Shown here: positions 1 to 8,444 of the stretch, piece after piece
Layout: the number at the start of each line of letters is the position of its first letter
Numbering within the stretch: position 1 is the first letter of the stretch
Assembly: GCA_043721855.1 (NCBI GenBank)
Contig: JAYSPY010000048.1
Location: 40,570-104,569, forward strand
Source: JACMNW01 sp043721855
GTDB lineage: Bacteria > Pseudomonadota > Alphaproteobacteria > Rhodobacterales > Rhodobacteraceae
Direction of reading: 5' to 3'
Length of the DNA stretch: 64,000 bases
The notes under the pieces: model-generated
The model's input: the letters and a program-made list of their open reading frames with translations, nothing else
Database searches by the model: none
Told to the model about the DNA's origin: nothing
Program-made: the position numbers and the translations under genes

Positions 1-145
1 CGCCTTGAACGGCGCCGATTGGGTGTTGGAACGGTATGCCTGCGGGCTTGCGGTGTCTGATGATGACATCGCAGCCATGGGTGTCGGCGGGTTGCTCAAG
101 GAGATATCTTTGCGTGGCCAGCCGCGTGACGGCGATGGCAATTAG
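1..145 (+). CDS. C-terminal fragment of an unidentified protein
   Basis: An open frame enters from the left edge and ends at a TAG stop after 47 codons. The visible tail reads like a normal soluble protein end with a charged Gly/Asp-rich tip, and its codon use matches the rest of the window. I do not recognise the family from so short a piece. It is convergent with infC, and the hairpin terminator between them belongs by its T-tract to infC. A HAD-type hydrolase tail is possible but unsupported. Confidence 0.55.
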   Translation, partial: ALNGADWVLERYACGLAVSDDDIAAMGVGGLLKEISLRGQPRDGDGN

Positions 146-170
146 CGCACGCCACCGCCTCAATCTTTAC

Positions 171-197
171 AAAAAAGGGGCCGGATAAGCCGACCCC
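171..197 (-). terminator. Rho-independent terminator of infC
   Basis: Read on the minus strand, an 8-bp GC stem (GGGGTCGG paired with CCGGCCCC, one G-U pair) with a 5-nt loop is followed directly by six T residues. It lies about 70 nt past the infC stop and is oriented correctly for it. Confidence 0.85.
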
Positions 198-200
198 CCG

Positions 201-230
201 AATTTCCTTTTCGCGAAAATACTCATCTTG
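201..230 (-). repeat. Dispersed intergenic repeat, copy a (GAGTATTTT type)
   Basis: On the minus strand this reads GATGAGTATTTTCGCGAAAA followed by GGAAATT. It closely matches the arm at 26641-26662 and more loosely the GAGGATATTT motifs listed elsewhere in this window. It sits between the infC stop and its terminator. Confidence 0.55.
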
Positions 231-266
231 ACGGCTCTGGCGACAGACCAGACCCTTTCAGACCCG

Positions 267-806
267 TCATTTAGGCCCGATCATCATCACCATCTGGCGG
301 CCCTCAAGGCGCGGCATGCTCTCAATCTTGCCGTTTTCCGCCACATCGGCGGCAACACGGTTCAACAGCACAAGGCCCAGATCCTGGTGCGCCATTTCAC
401 GGCCCCGAAAGCGCAGGGTGACCTTGACCTTGTCGCCTTCTTCCAGAAATTTCAGCACGGACCGCATTTTCACATCATAATCGTGGATATCTGTCCCGGG
501 GCGGAACTTGATTTCCTTGATCTCGATGATGTGCTGCTTTTTGCGGGCTTCCGCCTCGCGCTTTTGCGTCTCATACTTGAATTTGCCGAAATCCATGATC
601 TTGCAAACCGGCGGTTCCGCGTTGGGCGAGATTTCCACCAGATCCAGACCCGCTTCTTCGGCAAGCACCATGGCGCGCGCTGGCGTCACGACGCCGACGT
701 TTTCCCCATCTGCGCCGATCAGGCGAATTTCGGGCGAACGGATGCGATCATTGATGCGGGGGCCGGTTTCGCGTTGCGGCGGGGCATTGTGCGGTCTGCG
801 AGCTAT
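267..806 (-). CDS. infC: Translation initiation factor IF-3 (AUA start)
   Basis: IF-3 binds the 30S subunit, keeps it apart from 50S and proofreads start-codon and initiator-tRNA pairing. The 179-residue frame has the N-domain signature GPRINDRIRSPEIRLIG (from about residue 16), the linker with KFKYETQKREAEARKKQ, and the C-domain ending near EGRQMVMMIGPK. The first ATG in frame would delete about 39 residues, including the conserved N-terminal strand. The only start that keeps it is ATA at 804-806, with AAGGAAC about 8 nt upstream and an in-frame TGA just before. Rare start codons on infC are known (AUU in E. coli) and allow autoregulation, because IF-3 rejects non-standard starts. Standard gene callers would shorten this gene. 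Confidence 0.93.
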   Translation of the reverse strand: MARRPHNAPPQRETGPRINDRIRSPEIRLIGADGENVGVVTPARAMVLAEEAGLDLVEISPNAEPPVCKIMDFGKFKYETQKREAEARKKQHIIEIKEIKFRPGTDIHDYDVKMRSVLKFLEEGDKVKVTLRFRGREMAHQDLGLVLLNRVAADVAENGKIESMPRLEGRQMVMMIGPK

Positions 807-1023
807 GGTGGCGTTCCTTCAAGTGGTGGGTGGCATCTGATTGCCTGAGTCAAAGCGCAAAATAGCCGCAGGGGCCCGGCTATACAACCCGCATTCGCCC
901 CCAATTTTGCGCCAAGATTGGTGCTTTGCAGCGGTTTGCGGCGCGAAACTCTTTTCTTTTCGGCACGAAGCTGCCATAGGGACGACGCGACGGGGCCTTA
1001 TCCTCGGGTTTGGGAGACTAAAA

Positions 1024-1461
1024 ATGAACAGAAATGTGATCATCGCTGTTGTTATCCTTTTGGCTGCTGGCAGCTATTATCAGTTCAGCTATGTGCCTGC
1101 TCAGAAAGCTGCGGCGGAAGCTGCTATGGCAGCTGACGAAGCGGCTGCGACGGCGAAAGCTGCCGAAGAGGCAACTGCTGCCGCTGCTGCCGAAGCGACT
1201 GCGGCTGCTGAAAAAGCTGCCGCTGATGCTGCTGCTGCAACAACTGACGCGGCGACCGCCGTGGTTGACGGTGCTGCCGCTGCAATGCCAGCACTGGATG
1301 CGGCGACGTTTGACCCGGTTGCTGTGGCAACCATGATTGACGCATCGACCCTTGATGATGCCACCAAAGCCACGTTGAAAGCGGCCGTGACAGCTGCTGG
1401 CACCGATCCTGCCGCCATCACCGCTGTGATTGCGCAGGTAAAAACCGCGTTGGCAATGTAA
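1024..1461 (+). CDS. Alanine-rich membrane-anchored protein
   Basis: This 145-residue protein has an N-terminal hydrophobic anchor (about residues 5-23, VIIAVVILLAAGSYY) followed by a low-complexity Ala/Glu/Lys/Thr helix (about 27-85) and a more ordered Ala-rich tail with DPVAVATMIDAS and TDPAAITAVIAQ. The shape is that of a single-pass protein with a long periplasmic helix. I recognise no family. The start is the ATG with GGGAG 9 nt upstream; the open frame extends further 5' but without a ribosome site. It stands alone between infC (divergent) and fpr (convergent) and ends in a strong terminator. Confidence 0.8.
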   Translation: MNRNVIIAVVILLAAGSYYQFSYVPAQKAAAEAAMAADEAAATAKAAEEATAAAAAEATAAAEKAAADAAAATTDAATAVVDGAAAAMPALDAATFDPVAVATMIDASTLDDATKATLKAAVTAAGTDPAAITAVIAQVKTALAM

Positions 1462-1497
1462 GAGCGGGGCATGTAATTTTTGCTCTCGCAAAAAGAG

Positions 1498-1529
1498 AAA
1501 GGCCGCATCAGCGATGATGCGGCCTTTTT
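1498..1529. terminator. Bidirectional hairpin terminator
   Basis: A perfect 10-bp stem (GGCCGCATCA / TGATGCGGCC) with loop GCGA is followed by five T on the plus strand and preceded by A residues that give a T-tract on the minus strand. It can end both the Ala-rich gene and fpr, which converge here. Confidence 0.9.
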
Positions 1530-1554
1530 GATGTCTGGGGGGGGGGTGGCCAGG

Positions 1555-2373
1555 TCAGATACCGTCACCGACAAAGGCCTTTTCCACCACATAATCCAGC
1601 GGTTCGGAATTCGCACCTTCGCGCAGGCCAAACTTTTCCAGCACGGATTTGACGTCATGGTTAAACGACAACGATCCACAAACCATGGCGCGGTCTTCGG
1701 TCGGGTCCATCGGCGACAGGCCCAGATCGTCGAAGACCTTACCAGTCGTCAGGTTAACGGTGATGCGGCCCATGTATTGCGACGGCTCACGCGTGGTGGT
1801 GGGGTAATACAGCAGCTTGTCGCCGACCAAATCACCAATCAGCGGATCATCCTTCAAGCTTTCCACCAACGCGCGCCCATAAGCCAGTTCGGCCACCTCG
1901 CGGCAGGTGTGCATCATGATGATCTGGTCGTATTTGTCGTAGGTATCGGGTTCGCGCATCAGGCTGGCGAAGGGGGCCAGACCCGTGCCCGTTGCCAAAA
2001 ACCACAACCGCCGCCCCGGCAGCAGCGCGTCATGCACCAGCGTTCCCACGGGTTTGGGCCGAAGGATGATCTGATCGCCGGGTTTGATGTGTTGCAGTTT
2101 GGATGTCAGCGGGCCATCTGGCACCTTGATCGAATAAAATTCCAACTCATCATCCCAAGCGGGCGAGGCGATGGAATAGGCGCGCAGCAGCGGTTTGCCG
2201 GTATCGCCCAAAAGGCCGATCATCACGAATTCACCGGACCGGAACCGCAGGCTGGCAGGCCGCGTGACACGGAACGAAAACAACCGGTCGGTCCAATGTT
2301 TCACGGACGTTACGGTTTGCGCATCGGGCAGGGTTGGTTTGGCAGGCTCGGTCACAGCTCTAAGCTCGGTCAT
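1555..2373 (-). CDS. fpr: Ferredoxin--NADP+ reductase
   Basis: This FAD enzyme moves electrons between NADPH and ferredoxin or flavodoxin. The 272 residues show the FAD-binding RAYS motif (64-67), the phosphate/NADP loop GTGLAPF (129-135), and the acidic-aromatic C-terminal region typical of bacterial FprA-type enzymes. I start at MTELRAV because upstream in-frame sequence is not conserved-looking and runs into the neighbouring gene. It follows DUF934, cysH and cysI on the same strand, so supplying electrons to the ferredoxin-type sulfite reductase is likely but inferred. Confidence 0.93.
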   Translation of the reverse strand: MTELRAVTEPAKPTLPDAQTVTSVKHWTDRLFSFRVTRPASLRFRSGEFVMIGLLGDTGKPLLRAYSIASPAWDDELEFYSIKVPDGPLTSKLQHIKPGDQIILRPKPVGTLVHDALLPGRRLWFLATGTGLAPFASLMREPDTYDKYDQIIMMHTCREVAELAYGRALVESLKDDPLIGDLVGDKLLYYPTTTREPSQYMGRITVNLTTGKVFDDLGLSPMDPTEDRAMVCGSLSFNHDVKSVLEKFGLREGANSEPLDYVVEKAFVGDGI

Positions 2374-2428
2374 TTGGGAACATATCTTTGCTGGATAGGG
2401 CAGGTGTTGTGGCATTGGAAGCGGATAC

Positions 2429-2833
2429 TCAGGCGCGCAATTTTCCAAGATAATCATGGTCCCGCCAATCGGCACGGAACGCCCATTGATCGGCGGGCTG
2501 ACGCAGGGCCAGCTCGTCGGTGATTTCCACATCATCAAAGCCGACACGCCGCGCCATGGCGTATTGATCGGCGATCAGATGCCCATGCGCGCGAAGTCGG
2601 CCAGTATATCCCATCATCCGCAAACGGCGGCCAATGGTGAAGCCGCGCCCATCGCTGAACGCGGGAAAGGCCACACGGATCAGGCTGATATTGCCAAGAT
2701 GGCCTGCAAGTACCGAAGGATCATCGGTATTGGCCAGATCAAGCGCGCCTTGGTGGCTGGCAAGATCGGCCAGCGCGACAGCGTTAACCTCAGGGGCCGG
2801 GCTAAAGCCGGTGTCGTCGACCAGAATGCTCAT
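2429..2833 (-). CDS. DUF934 family protein of the sulfate-assimilation operon
   Basis: A 134-residue protein with the DUF934 signature FPAFSDGRGF (about 55-64) followed by RLRMMGYTGRLRAHG and DQYAMARRVGFDD. The family has no established biochemical role but is almost always next to sulfite reductase genes. Its ATG overlaps the cysH stop by 4 nt, which implies translational coupling. Confidence 0.88.
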   Translation of the reverse strand: MSILVDDTGFSPAPEVNAVALADLASHQGALDLANTDDPSVLAGHLGNISLIRVAFPAFSDGRGFTIGRRLRMMGYTGRLRAHGHLIADQYAMARRVGFDDVEITDELALRQPADQWAFRADWRDHDYLGKLRA

Positions 2834-3594
2834 GCAGCGGACTCCTTGGGAGGCATTTGGTCCAGCGGCACCCGCACCGCTTTGCCGTTGATGAAATGGA
2901 TGCCGCATTCGACTTTTTCCGAATTGCGCCAACGGCCTGCGCGGGGGTCTTCACCGGGTTTGACCGGGCTGGTGCAGGGCGCACAGCCGATGGATGGGTA
3001 GCCTTTGGCCACCAGCGGATGGCGCGGCAGGCGGTTGTTGACCATATAATCTTCCAGATCCGCACGGTCCCAATGGGCCAGCGGGTTGACCTTGATACGG
3101 AGATCGCCTTCCGACTCGAAAAAGTCCACTGCCGCACGCGTAGCCCCCTGATAGCGTTTTCGCCCGGTGATCCACGCGTCATAACCCGACAGCGCGCGCG
3201 CCAGCGGTTCGGTTTTGCGCAGGGCACAGCAGGCATCGGTATTGAACTGGTGCAGGGTATTGTCAGGGTCTTCAAACGCCAGTTTCGCGCGGTCTGCGGT
3301 GATGCGGGTGATGGTCAGGCCCAGTTTGTCCGCCACTTCGGATTGGTAAGCGATGGTTTGCGCAAACAGCATTTCCGTGTCGATGAACAGCACGGGCGTG
3401 GTGCGGTCAATCACCGACACCAGATGCAAAAGCACCACCGATTCCGCACCAAAACTGGACACAAGCGCGATGCGCCCAACCAGCGGATCCGACATTGCCC
3501 GTTCCAGAACGGCAGTCGCCCCGTGGTGGCGGTAGCGTGCGTTCAGGTCGGCCACACGCACCGATACCGGGGCAAGCGGGGCTTCAAGCGGCAT
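2830..3594 (-). CDS. cysH: Adenylyl-sulfate (APS-type) reductase CysH
   Basis: Reduces activated sulfate to sulfite with thioredoxin. The 254-residue protein has the nucleotide-binding loop SSFGAES (46-52), a Cys-Cys pair (122-123), a second pair CAPC (204-207) and the catalytic ECGIH (Cys230). The two Cys pairs are the [4Fe-4S] ligands of the APS reductase subtype, so APS rather than PAPS is the probable substrate; this follows from family knowledge. The start MPLEAPL overlaps the cysI 3' end by 11 nt. Much longer in-frame extensions lie inside cysI and are not credible. Confidence 0.93.
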   Translation of the reverse strand: MPLEAPLAPVSVRVADLNARYRHHGATAVLERAMSDPLVGRIALVSSFGAESVVLLHLVSVIDRTTPVLFIDTEMLFAQTIAYQSEVADKLGLTITRITADRAKLAFEDPDNTLHQFNTDACCALRKTEPLARALSGYDAWITGRKRYQGATRAAVDFFESEGDLRIKVNPLAHWDRADLEDYMVNNRLPRHPLVAKGYPSIGCAPCTSPVKPGEDPRAGRWRNSEKVECGIHFINGKAVRVPLDQMPPKESAA

Positions 3595-5254
3595 CGCGCG
3601 CGCCCTCACCTTGGTAAAGGGCGGCTTTGAATGGGCCAAGGCCAAGACGGCGGTAGGCGTCAAGAAACGTCTCGGACGGGGCTTCGCGCAGTTCGAGGTA
3701 GGCCATGACGATACGCTCAATCGCGGGCACGATTTCATCATAGGCAAAGCCCGGCCCGGTTTTGTCGCCGACAACAGCGGTTTCGGTGGCATCGCCGCCA
3801 AGGGTGATCTGGTAGTTTTCCACGCCCGCACGGTCCAGCCCCAGAATGCCGATATGGCCGACATGGTGGTGCCCGCAAGCATTGATGCAGCCCGAGATTT
3901 TCAGCTTCAGCGGGCCGATGTCATGTTCCAGTTTCAACTCATCAAACCGCAGGGCGATTTGTTGCGCCACCGGGATCGACCGGGCTGTTGCCAGCGCGCA
4001 ATAGTCCATGCCGGGGCAGGCGATGATGTCCGAAATCAGGCCGACATTGGCGGTGCCAAGACCCGCTTGGTGCAGGGCGGCATGAACTGCGGGCAGGTCG
4101 GATTTGTGGACATGCGGCAGGATGACGTTTTGTTCGTGGCTGATGCGCAGTTCGGAATGGCCGTATGTTTCGGCCAGATCTGCCATCAGGCGCATTTGCG
4201 CAGAGGTGGCATCGCCAGGGGTTTCGCCATGGGCTTTCAGGCTGATGGTGACAATCGCATATTGCGCGTTGCGATGCGCGGCGAGGTTGGTATCGGCAAA
4301 GGCGCGGAACGTGGGATCGGCCTTGTAGAAGGCATCATAAGCGTCCGTCGGCGCATTGCGAAAAGCGGGCGGCGCGAAGGCCTCGGCAATTTCCGCCAGC
4401 AACACCTGATCGGCACCGCCGAACAGCGGGCGCAGTTCGGCAAAGCGCGCTTCGATCAGCCGGGTGATTTCTTCCGCCCCGGTTTCATGCACGGTGATCT
4501 TGATGCGGGCTTTGTATTTGTTATCGCGACGGCCAAGGGTGTTGTAGACTGACAGCACCGCCTCGACGTAAGGAAGCAGGTCAGCCTTTGGCAGGAATGC
4601 ACGCACGGTGACGCCGATCATCGGGGTGCGGCCAAGACCGCCGCCAACCATCACCTCATAGCCCGGTTCGCCCCTGTCATTGCGCACCATGCGCAGGCCG
4701 ATGTCATGCGCCTTGGTCACGGCGCGGTCATTCGGTGACCCCGTGATGGCGATCTTGAATTTGCGCGGCAGAAACTGGAATTCCGGGTGATCGGTGGACC
4801 ATTGGCGTAGCAGTTCGGCGGTGGGGCGGGGGTCTTCGATTTCATCCGCCGCAGCACCGGCGAAATGGTCTGCGGTGACGTTGCGCACGCAGTTGCCGCT
4901 CGTTTGGATGGCGTGCATTTCCACATCGGCCAAGGCCTGCAGAATGGCAGGCACGTCTTGCAACACGGGCCAGTTATACTGGATATTCTGGCGCGTGGTG
5001 AAGTGGCCATAGCCCTTGTCATAGGTATCAGCGATCATCGCCAGCTGCCGCATCTGGCGCGGGGCCAATGTGCCGTAAGGAATGGCCACCCGCAGCATAT
5101 AGGCGTGCAGTTGCAGATAAAGCCCATTCATCAGGCGCAGCGGACGAAATTCATCCTCGGTCAGCGAGCCATCAAGGCGGCGGTCCACCTGCTGGGTGAA
5201 CTGTGCCACGCGGGCGCGCACGAAACCTTCGTCGAAATCGGAATAGGTATACAT
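3584..5254 (-). CDS. cysI: Sulfite reductase hemoprotein (ferredoxin/nitrite-reductase type)
   Basis: Catalyses six-electron reduction of sulfite to sulfide using siroheme coupled to a [4Fe-4S] cluster. The 556 residues show the family N-terminus (RLMNGLYLQ, FTTRQNIQYNW, TSGNCVRN) and four cluster Cys in CPGMDYC (413, 419) and CINAC (456, 460), the last serving as siroheme ligand. It sits between DUF2849 and cysH. No siroheme synthase gene is adjacent, unlike many relatives. Nitrite reductase activity cannot be excluded from sequence, but cysH next to it argues for sulfite. Confidence 0.92.
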   Translation of the reverse strand: MYTYSDFDEGFVRARVAQFTQQVDRRLDGSLTEDEFRPLRLMNGLYLQLHAYMLRVAIPYGTLAPRQMRQLAMIADTYDKGYGHFTTRQNIQYNWPVLQDVPAILQALADVEMHAIQTSGNCVRNVTADHFAGAAADEIEDPRPTAELLRQWSTDHPEFQFLPRKFKIAITGSPNDRAVTKAHDIGLRMVRNDRGEPGYEVMVGGGLGRTPMIGVTVRAFLPKADLLPYVEAVLSVYNTLGRRDNKYKARIKITVHETGAEEITRLIEARFAELRPLFGGADQVLLAEIAEAFAPPAFRNAPTDAYDAFYKADPTFRAFADTNLAAHRNAQYAIVTISLKAHGETPGDATSAQMRLMADLAETYGHSELRISHEQNVILPHVHKSDLPAVHAALHQAGLGTANVGLISDIIACPGMDYCALATARSIPVAQQIALRFDELKLEHDIGPLKLKISGCINACGHHHVGHIGILGLDRAGVENYQITLGGDATETAVVGDKTGPGFAYDEIVPAIERIVMAYLELREAPSETFLDAYRRLGLGPFKAALYQGEGARDAA

Positions 5255-5265
5255 TGATGACGTTC

Positions 5266-5565
5266 CTAAAGGTCGGTTTGCTTGCCATGGGCATAGTTGG
5301 ACGGGCCACGGGTGCGGAAGGTTTCGCGAAAATGCGTAGGCTCCGGGCCATTCGGGCCAGCCTTGGCATCCGCAAGATAGGCCCCAACCACGATCAGGCG
5401 CTGTGCGGCCCCGTGCAGCAGGCGCATCTGGGCGTGGGCTTCATCCTCGATCAGTTCGGCCTCGGCATGCAGGCGGGTCCAAGTGTCGCCTTCCGTCAGA
5501 TAGACCACATCCCCCAGCCGCAGATCATTCGCGGTGACGACTTTTGGGCTGAAGCGGCCTTTCAT
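5266..5565 (-). CDS. DUF2849 domain protein
   Basis: A 99-residue protein, first gene of the sulfur-assimilation operon. Recognisable family features are the N-terminal KVVTANDLRLGDVVYLT and the later LIVVGAYLADA. DUF2849 has no assigned function but travels with cysI in alphaproteobacteria. The ATG is preceded by AAGGAACCTCCC. The in-frame extension upstream would cross the divergent promoter region, so I reject it. Confidence 0.86.
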   Translation of the reverse strand: MKGRFSPKVVTANDLRLGDVVYLTEGDTWTRLHAEAELIEDEAHAQMRLLHGAAQRLIVVGAYLADAKAGPNGPEPTHFRETFRTRGPSNYAHGKQTDL

Positions 5566-5712
5566 GGGAGGTTCCTTCACTCGGTTGCATAATTCACTGC
5601 TCAATATAGGATATTTTCCCGGTTTTTTGCCAGTGGCGCTTGCATATAAGGATGATTGTTCTGATACTGCGGCCGAATAGAACGTGGTTCCTTGAATTGG
5701 CGGAGAATGAGA

Positions 5713-6174
5713 ATGGCAGTCCGGCTGGATGAGATGGACCGGAAAATCCTTGGCGAGTTGCAAGCGGATGCGAGCCAGTCTTTGGATGAAATCGCCCGCA
5801 AGGTGGGGTCATCCAAGACGCCGGTGTGGAACCGCATCAAGCGGATGCGCGAAGCCGGCGTGATCCTGCGCCAGACTGCCATTCTGGACCCGGAGGCTTT
5901 GGGGTTGGAGGCGTGTTTTTTCGTGCTGATCCGCACGTCCGAGCATGAGGCAGAGTGGCAGCGCAAGTTTTTGACCGCTTTGCAGGCCCGGCCGGAGGTG
6001 ATGGAGGCGCACCGGCTGGCGGGGGATATTGATTACATCCTGAAAGTGCGGGTCAAGAATGCGCGGGCCTATGACACGTTTTATCAGGCGCTGATATCCG
6101 AGGTGCGGATTTACAATGTAACGGCGTTGTTGAGCATGGAGGAGATTAAATCGACGACGGTGCTGCCGGTTTGA
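5713..6174 (+). CDS. Lrp/AsnC family regulator, divergent from the cys operon
   Basis: A 153-residue regulator with an N-terminal winged helix (LDEMDRKILGELQADAS, then SSKTPVWNRIKRM as recognition helix) and a C-terminal RAM ligand-binding/oligomerisation domain (GDIDYILKVRVKNARAYD). Divergent placement 147 nt from the DUF2849-cysI-cysH operon makes it the likely local regulator, perhaps sensing a sulfur amino acid; the ligand is inference. I choose the second of two closely spaced ATGs because GGAG lies 7 nt before it. Confidence 0.9.
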   Translation: MAVRLDEMDRKILGELQADASQSLDEIARKVGSSKTPVWNRIKRMREAGVILRQTAILDPEALGLEACFFVLIRTSEHEAEWQRKFLTALQARPEVMEAHRLAGDIDYILKVRVKNARAYDTFYQALISEVRIYNVTALLSMEEIKSTTVLPV

Positions 6175-6180
6175 AGGGCT

Positions 6181-6203
6181 AAAAATCTTGCAGGAAGATT
6201 TTT
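6181..6203. terminator. Palindromic hairpin after the Lrp gene
   Basis: AAAAATCTT and AAGATTTTT form a perfect 9-bp stem around GCAGG, 6 nt past the regulator stop. The T-run inside the second arm makes it terminator-like on either strand. It lies between two converging genes. Confidence 0.65.
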
Positions 6204-6204
6204 C

Positions 6205-6269
6205 GGGGGCTGTCTGCCCCCGCGCGGCCTTTGGCCGCTTCCCCCGAGGATATTTTTGAACAGAAAAAG
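6205..6269 (+). repeat. Dispersed intergenic repeat, copy b
   Basis: The element has a GC hairpin (GGGGGC, loop TGTCT, GCCCCC at 6205-6221), a second hairpin GCGGCC-TTT-GGCCGC, and then the core CGAGGATATTTTTGAACAG with AAAAAG. The hairpin loop TGTCT and the core both recur in copy d at 48281-48338. It fills the gap between the Lrp and P450 stops. Confidence 0.75.
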
Positions 6270-6270
6270 C

Positions 6271-7455
6271 CTAGTCTCGATCCAGCATCAGTTTGGTCAG
6301 CCCGTGGAAATGGTAGACATCGGCGTAGCTTGGTGGTTCTGCGATCTTTAGGCCCGGCAGGCGCTGGAACAGGATCGGCAATGCGATCTGCAATTCCAGC
6401 CGGGCAAGGGGTGCGCCGACACAAAAATGCAGGCCCGCGCCGAAGGTGACATTGGGTTTGGCCGGGCGGTCGGGTTGGAATTGGTTGGGGTGATCCCAAT
6501 GTGCGGGGTCGCGGTTGGCGGCGCCGAGAAGCAACGCCACGCGATCGCCGCGATGAAAGGTGTGGCCCATGATTTCAACGGTGTCATAGACCCAGCGGGT
6601 GAACATGTGCAGCGCCGGATCGTAGCGCAGGATTTCTTCGGTGGTGGCGGCGATTGCATCGGGGGCAAGGGCGGCGATCGGCGTTTGGGTGTCCAGCAGG
6701 GTTTTGACGCCGTTGCCGATGGTGTGAACGGTCGCCTCGTGGCCTGCGTTCAGCAGCAGGATGCAGGTGGATATCAGCTCGTCCGTGGTCAGTTTTTCGC
6801 CAGCTTCTTCAGCGGCGATCAGCGAGGTGATCAGGTCATTGGCGGGATTCGCGCGGCGTTCGTCGATGTAGCGGCGCAGAAAGGCCACGAAACTTTCCGT
6901 CGCTTGCACGGCGCGCTTTTCCGCCTCAGGTGAGCGGTTTGCCATATACATGCCGACCATGGCATTGGACCATTTCAGCAGGTCATCCGACATGGCCTCT
7001 GGCACGCCCAATAGCCGCGCGATGATGGTGACCGGCAGTTTTTGGCCGAAGTGTTTCAGCAGATCGAACGGGCCGGATGGCAGCGCGTCGATCAGATCGT
7101 GGCTGAGTTGGGCGATTTCCGGGCCAAGCCCCGCGATGCGGCGCGAGGTGAAGGCGCGCAGCACCAGACCGCGCAGCCGGGTGTGGCGGGGCGGTTCCAG
7201 TTCCAGCATGGAATGCGCCTCGACCGCGTAGAACGGCTTCAGGTGATCGGGGATGATTGGGGCCAGTTCAGCGGGGGCTTCACGGCCAAAGCGGCGGTCG
7301 CGGAAGATGGCATTGGCGGCGGCGGCGTTGGGGGTGCAGGCCATGCCATAGTCGGCCCAGTGAAAGAACGGGCCAAGCGCGCGGGCGCGGTCGTAGAACG
7401 GGTAGGGATTTTGCACGAAGGCGGGGTCGGTTGGCAATTGGTGCAGGATTTGCAT
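6271..7455 (-). CDS. Cytochrome P450
   Basis: A soluble bacterial P450 of 394 residues that would hydroxylate a small organic substrate using ferredoxin-delivered electrons. It has the I-helix oxygen-activation motif AGHEAT (237-242), the K-helix ExxR (E274-R277) and the heme loop FGAGLHFCVG with axial Cys345. The start MQILHQL lies 5 nt after the stop of the DMT transporter gene, so the two are cotranscribed. The long upstream open frame is a shadow of the transporter. Substrate is unknown; the export partner suggests a secreted or detoxified product. Confidence 0.92.
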   Translation of the reverse strand: MQILHQLPTDPAFVQNPYPFYDRARALGPFFHWADYGMACTPNAAAANAIFRDRRFGREAPAELAPIIPDHLKPFYAVEAHSMLELEPPRHTRLRGLVLRAFTSRRIAGLGPEIAQLSHDLIDALPSGPFDLLKHFGQKLPVTIIARLLGVPEAMSDDLLKWSNAMVGMYMANRSPEAEKRAVQATESFVAFLRRYIDERRANPANDLITSLIAAEEAGEKLTTDELISTCILLLNAGHEATVHTIGNGVKTLLDTQTPIAALAPDAIAATTEEILRYDPALHMFTRWVYDTVEIMGHTFHRGDRVALLLGAANRDPAHWDHPNQFQPDRPAKPNVTFGAGLHFCVGAPLARLELQIALPILFQRLPGLKIAEPPSYADVYHFHGLTKLMLDRD

Positions 7456-7460
7456 GGGCG

Positions 7461-8372
7461 TCAGGTCCGGTTCGGGGTGAACATGCCCTGGGCGATTACC
7501 ACGCCGAGGCCCACCACAGCGGCGGCGATGGCTTGTGGCCAGCTCCACGCGGCACCGAAGGCGAACAGGATCAGCATGACATAAAACGGTGTGGCGTTGA
7601 TATGCAGGGAGGCCAGGCCAATGCCAAGTTGGCCGACGGACATGATCCACAGGACTTGGCTGATGGCAAGGCCGCCGATGGCAAACACAGCTAATGCGCC
7701 GAATTCGCGCCAGCCGAGCAGCGCCCAATCGGGTGATTGCGCGCCAATGCCCACATGAATAAGGGCGGCAAGGCTGGTCAGGATTGCGGCCCCGGTCAGC
7801 GTGACGGTGGTGCGGCCCATCGGGGTCAGATCTGGAAAGGCCGTCACCGTCAGCCGGGAGCCGACGGTGAAGGTCAGCACCGAGGCAAAGCAAAATAGCG
7901 CCCCGAGGCCAAGGTTGACCGATGTCGCCCCGGACCCAAGCGCCATTACGCCGCCGACCAGCGCGAGAATCAGCCCAAAGATCAACGCAAACGTCAGCTT
8001 GCGGCCATCCAGCAGCACCTCGATCGCGATGCCGATCAGTGGCATGCTGGCGGAAATGATGGCGACGGTGACAGACCCGGTCATGCTTTGGCCGATCACC
8101 AGCATGAAAGCGCCAAGGCCTATGGACAGCCCGCCGATCAGAATGCCCTTGCCCCAACGCGCGGATTTAAGCGGTGCCCAGCCTTCCAGCGCCAGCCACA
8201 GCGGCAGCAAAACCAAGGCAGCCATCGCCATGCGCGCGGCGGTCAGTTGCAAAGGCGGTACCTTGCCGATCAGCAGATCAGCGGCAGGCAGGCCCGCGGC
8301 CCAGACCAGCATCGAGAGCATGCAGATGAAATTCGCGACCAAGGGCGCACGGGTTTGGGGAATGGCTGTCAT
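7461..8372 (-). CDS. EamA/DMT superfamily transporter
   Basis: A 303-residue membrane protein with about ten hydrophobic segments in two similar halves, the layout of EamA permeases (RhaT/YdcZ-like), which usually export amino acids or metabolites. The N-terminal segment LVANFICMLSMLVWAAGLP opens the first EamA repeat. It is cotranscribed with the downstream P450. The substrate cannot be read from sequence. Confidence 0.88.
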   Translation of the reverse strand: MTAIPQTRAPLVANFICMLSMLVWAAGLPAADLLIGKVPPLQLTAARMAMAALVLLPLWLALEGWAPLKSARWGKGILIGGLSIGLGAFMLVIGQSMTGSVTVAIISASMPLIGIAIEVLLDGRKLTFALIFGLILALVGGVMALGSGATSVNLGLGALFCFASVLTFTVGSRLTVTAFPDLTPMGRTTVTLTGAAILTSLAALIHVGIGAQSPDWALLGWREFGALAVFAIGGLAISQVLWIMSVGQLGIGLASLHINATPFYVMLILFAFGAAWSWPQAIAAAVVGLGVVIAQGMFTPNRT

Positions 8373-8444
8373 GGTTATGAAAACGTCACGGAAGCGGGCC
8401 TGCCTGTCTGGCTCGGGCGCGACATTGTATGCCCTTTTTAACCG

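Noticed and set aside
267..689. infC starting at the first ATG
   Set aside because: Would delete the conserved IF-3 N-terminal strand that is clearly encoded upstream.
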